A program made the position numbers and the translations under genes. A stretch of DNA of 64,000 nucleotides from Oscillospiraceae bacterium (lineage in GTDB: Bacteria; Bacillota; Clostridia; Oscillospirales; Oscillospiraceae), in contig AP025583.1 of the NCBI GenBank assembly GCA_022846095.1, forward strand, positions 1,736,001-1,800,000, read 5' to 3'. Below, piece by piece: positions 63,721-64,000 of the stretch. Below the pieces are notes generated by a model, which did no database searches, was not told the origin of the DNA, and saw only the letters and a list, made by a program, of their open reading frames with translations. The first letter of the stretch is position 1. Each line of letters opens with the position of its first letter.

Positions 63721-64000
63721 ATGAAAACGGGACTGGTCCTGGAGGGTGGCGCCATCCGCACCATCTTCTCCAGCGGGGCCTGCGACGGCCTGCTGATCCG
63801 CAGGGATCTGGCCTTTGACTATACCATCGGCGTGTCCGCGGGCATCGCCTACGGGGTGAGCTATCTCTCCGGGCAGAGCGGGCGCAACCTGGAGATTCTG
63901 ACAAAATACGTCAACGACAAGCGCTATATGGGCAAGCGGAACCTGCTCAAGGCGGGCAACCGCTCCTACTTCGGCCTGAAGTTCACCTACGACGACATCC
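63721..64000 (+). CDS. Patatin-like phospholipase, 5' part (runs off the window)
   Basis: The first 93 residues are visible, behind AAGGAG. LVLEGGAIRTIFSSGACDGL (5-24) is the glycine-rich oxyanion region of patatins (here GGAIR for the usual GGGxRG), and TIGVSAGIAYGVSYLSGQ (about 46-63) contains the nucleophile Ser in GVSAG. The catalytic Asp would be in the missing part. Bacterial relatives (YjjU/RssA-like) are cytoplasmic lipid acyl hydrolases of about 280-300 residues. It is divergent from marR-tauE. Confidence 0.88.
   Translation, partial: MKTGLVLEGGAIRTIFSSGACDGLLIRRDLAFDYTIGVSAGIAYGVSYLSGQSGRNLEILTKYVNDKRYMGKRNLLKAGNRSYFGLKFTYDDI

Overview
The window is chromosomal DNA from a GC-rich, endospore-forming member of the Clostridia. 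The evidence is the low-GC-Firmicute housekeeping set (PolC-type replicase, HprK, Rex, short-form HisG with HisZ, UPF0735), a lone Spo0A effector-like domain, SpoIID-like and peptidoglycan-binding spore-type proteins, and SLH-type envelope proteins. With this base composition I infer a gut Oscillospiraceae relative (Flavonifractor, Intestinimonas, Lawsonibacter or Dysosmobacter type), but sequence reading alone cannot fix the genus. I saw no rRNA, tRNA, CRISPR array or prophage.

Layout. 1-7.4 kb: the 3' part of a large membrane-anchored repeat protein, remnants of an IS1182-like and an IS200-like transposase, and a MacAB-type export operon behind a promoter with two direct repeats that resemble a response-regulator site. 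7.4-18 kb: an SLH protein, a repeat-built coiled-coil protein with an XRE regulator, a Cu/Zn superoxide dismutase without signal peptide, proC, a lone Spo0A_C protein, rpmB, hprK, an APC permease, a SirTM-like sirtuin and a small lipoprotein unit. 18-34.6 kb: the classical translation / nucleotide / isoprenoid / envelope cluster rpsB-tsf ... pyrH-frr-uppS-cdsA-dxr-rseP-ispG-polC, interrupted by a UvrD-type helicase and a degV gene, followed by ferritin. 34.7-41.2 kb: a compact histidine operon hisZGDBHAFIE. 41.2-50 kb: a reverse-strand spore-type peptidoglycan-binding operon, rex, an SLH-like protein, a 65-residue Cys/Gly protein, a probable 6S RNA, a DUF1292 protein and a class A PBP. 50-57 kb: an AraC/MFS pair, an AI-2E-type membrane protein, and the ACT-protein/hom/lysC aspartate-family genes. 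56.7-61 kb: a PadR-led operon of a membrane and a secreted protein, facing an array of three secreted-protein cassettes that share leader and terminator sequences. 61-64 kb: a MATE exporter, a MarR/TauE pair with a visible operator, and the start of a patatin-like lipase.

Two things stand out as poorly described. First, four copies (A-D) of a non-coding mosaic element of about 150-445 bp, bounded by inverted GGCGGATAAGGCG-type ends; copies B and D are near full-length inverted copies 34 kb apart. Second, the 58-61 kb cassette array of small exported proteins with recycled regulatory ends.
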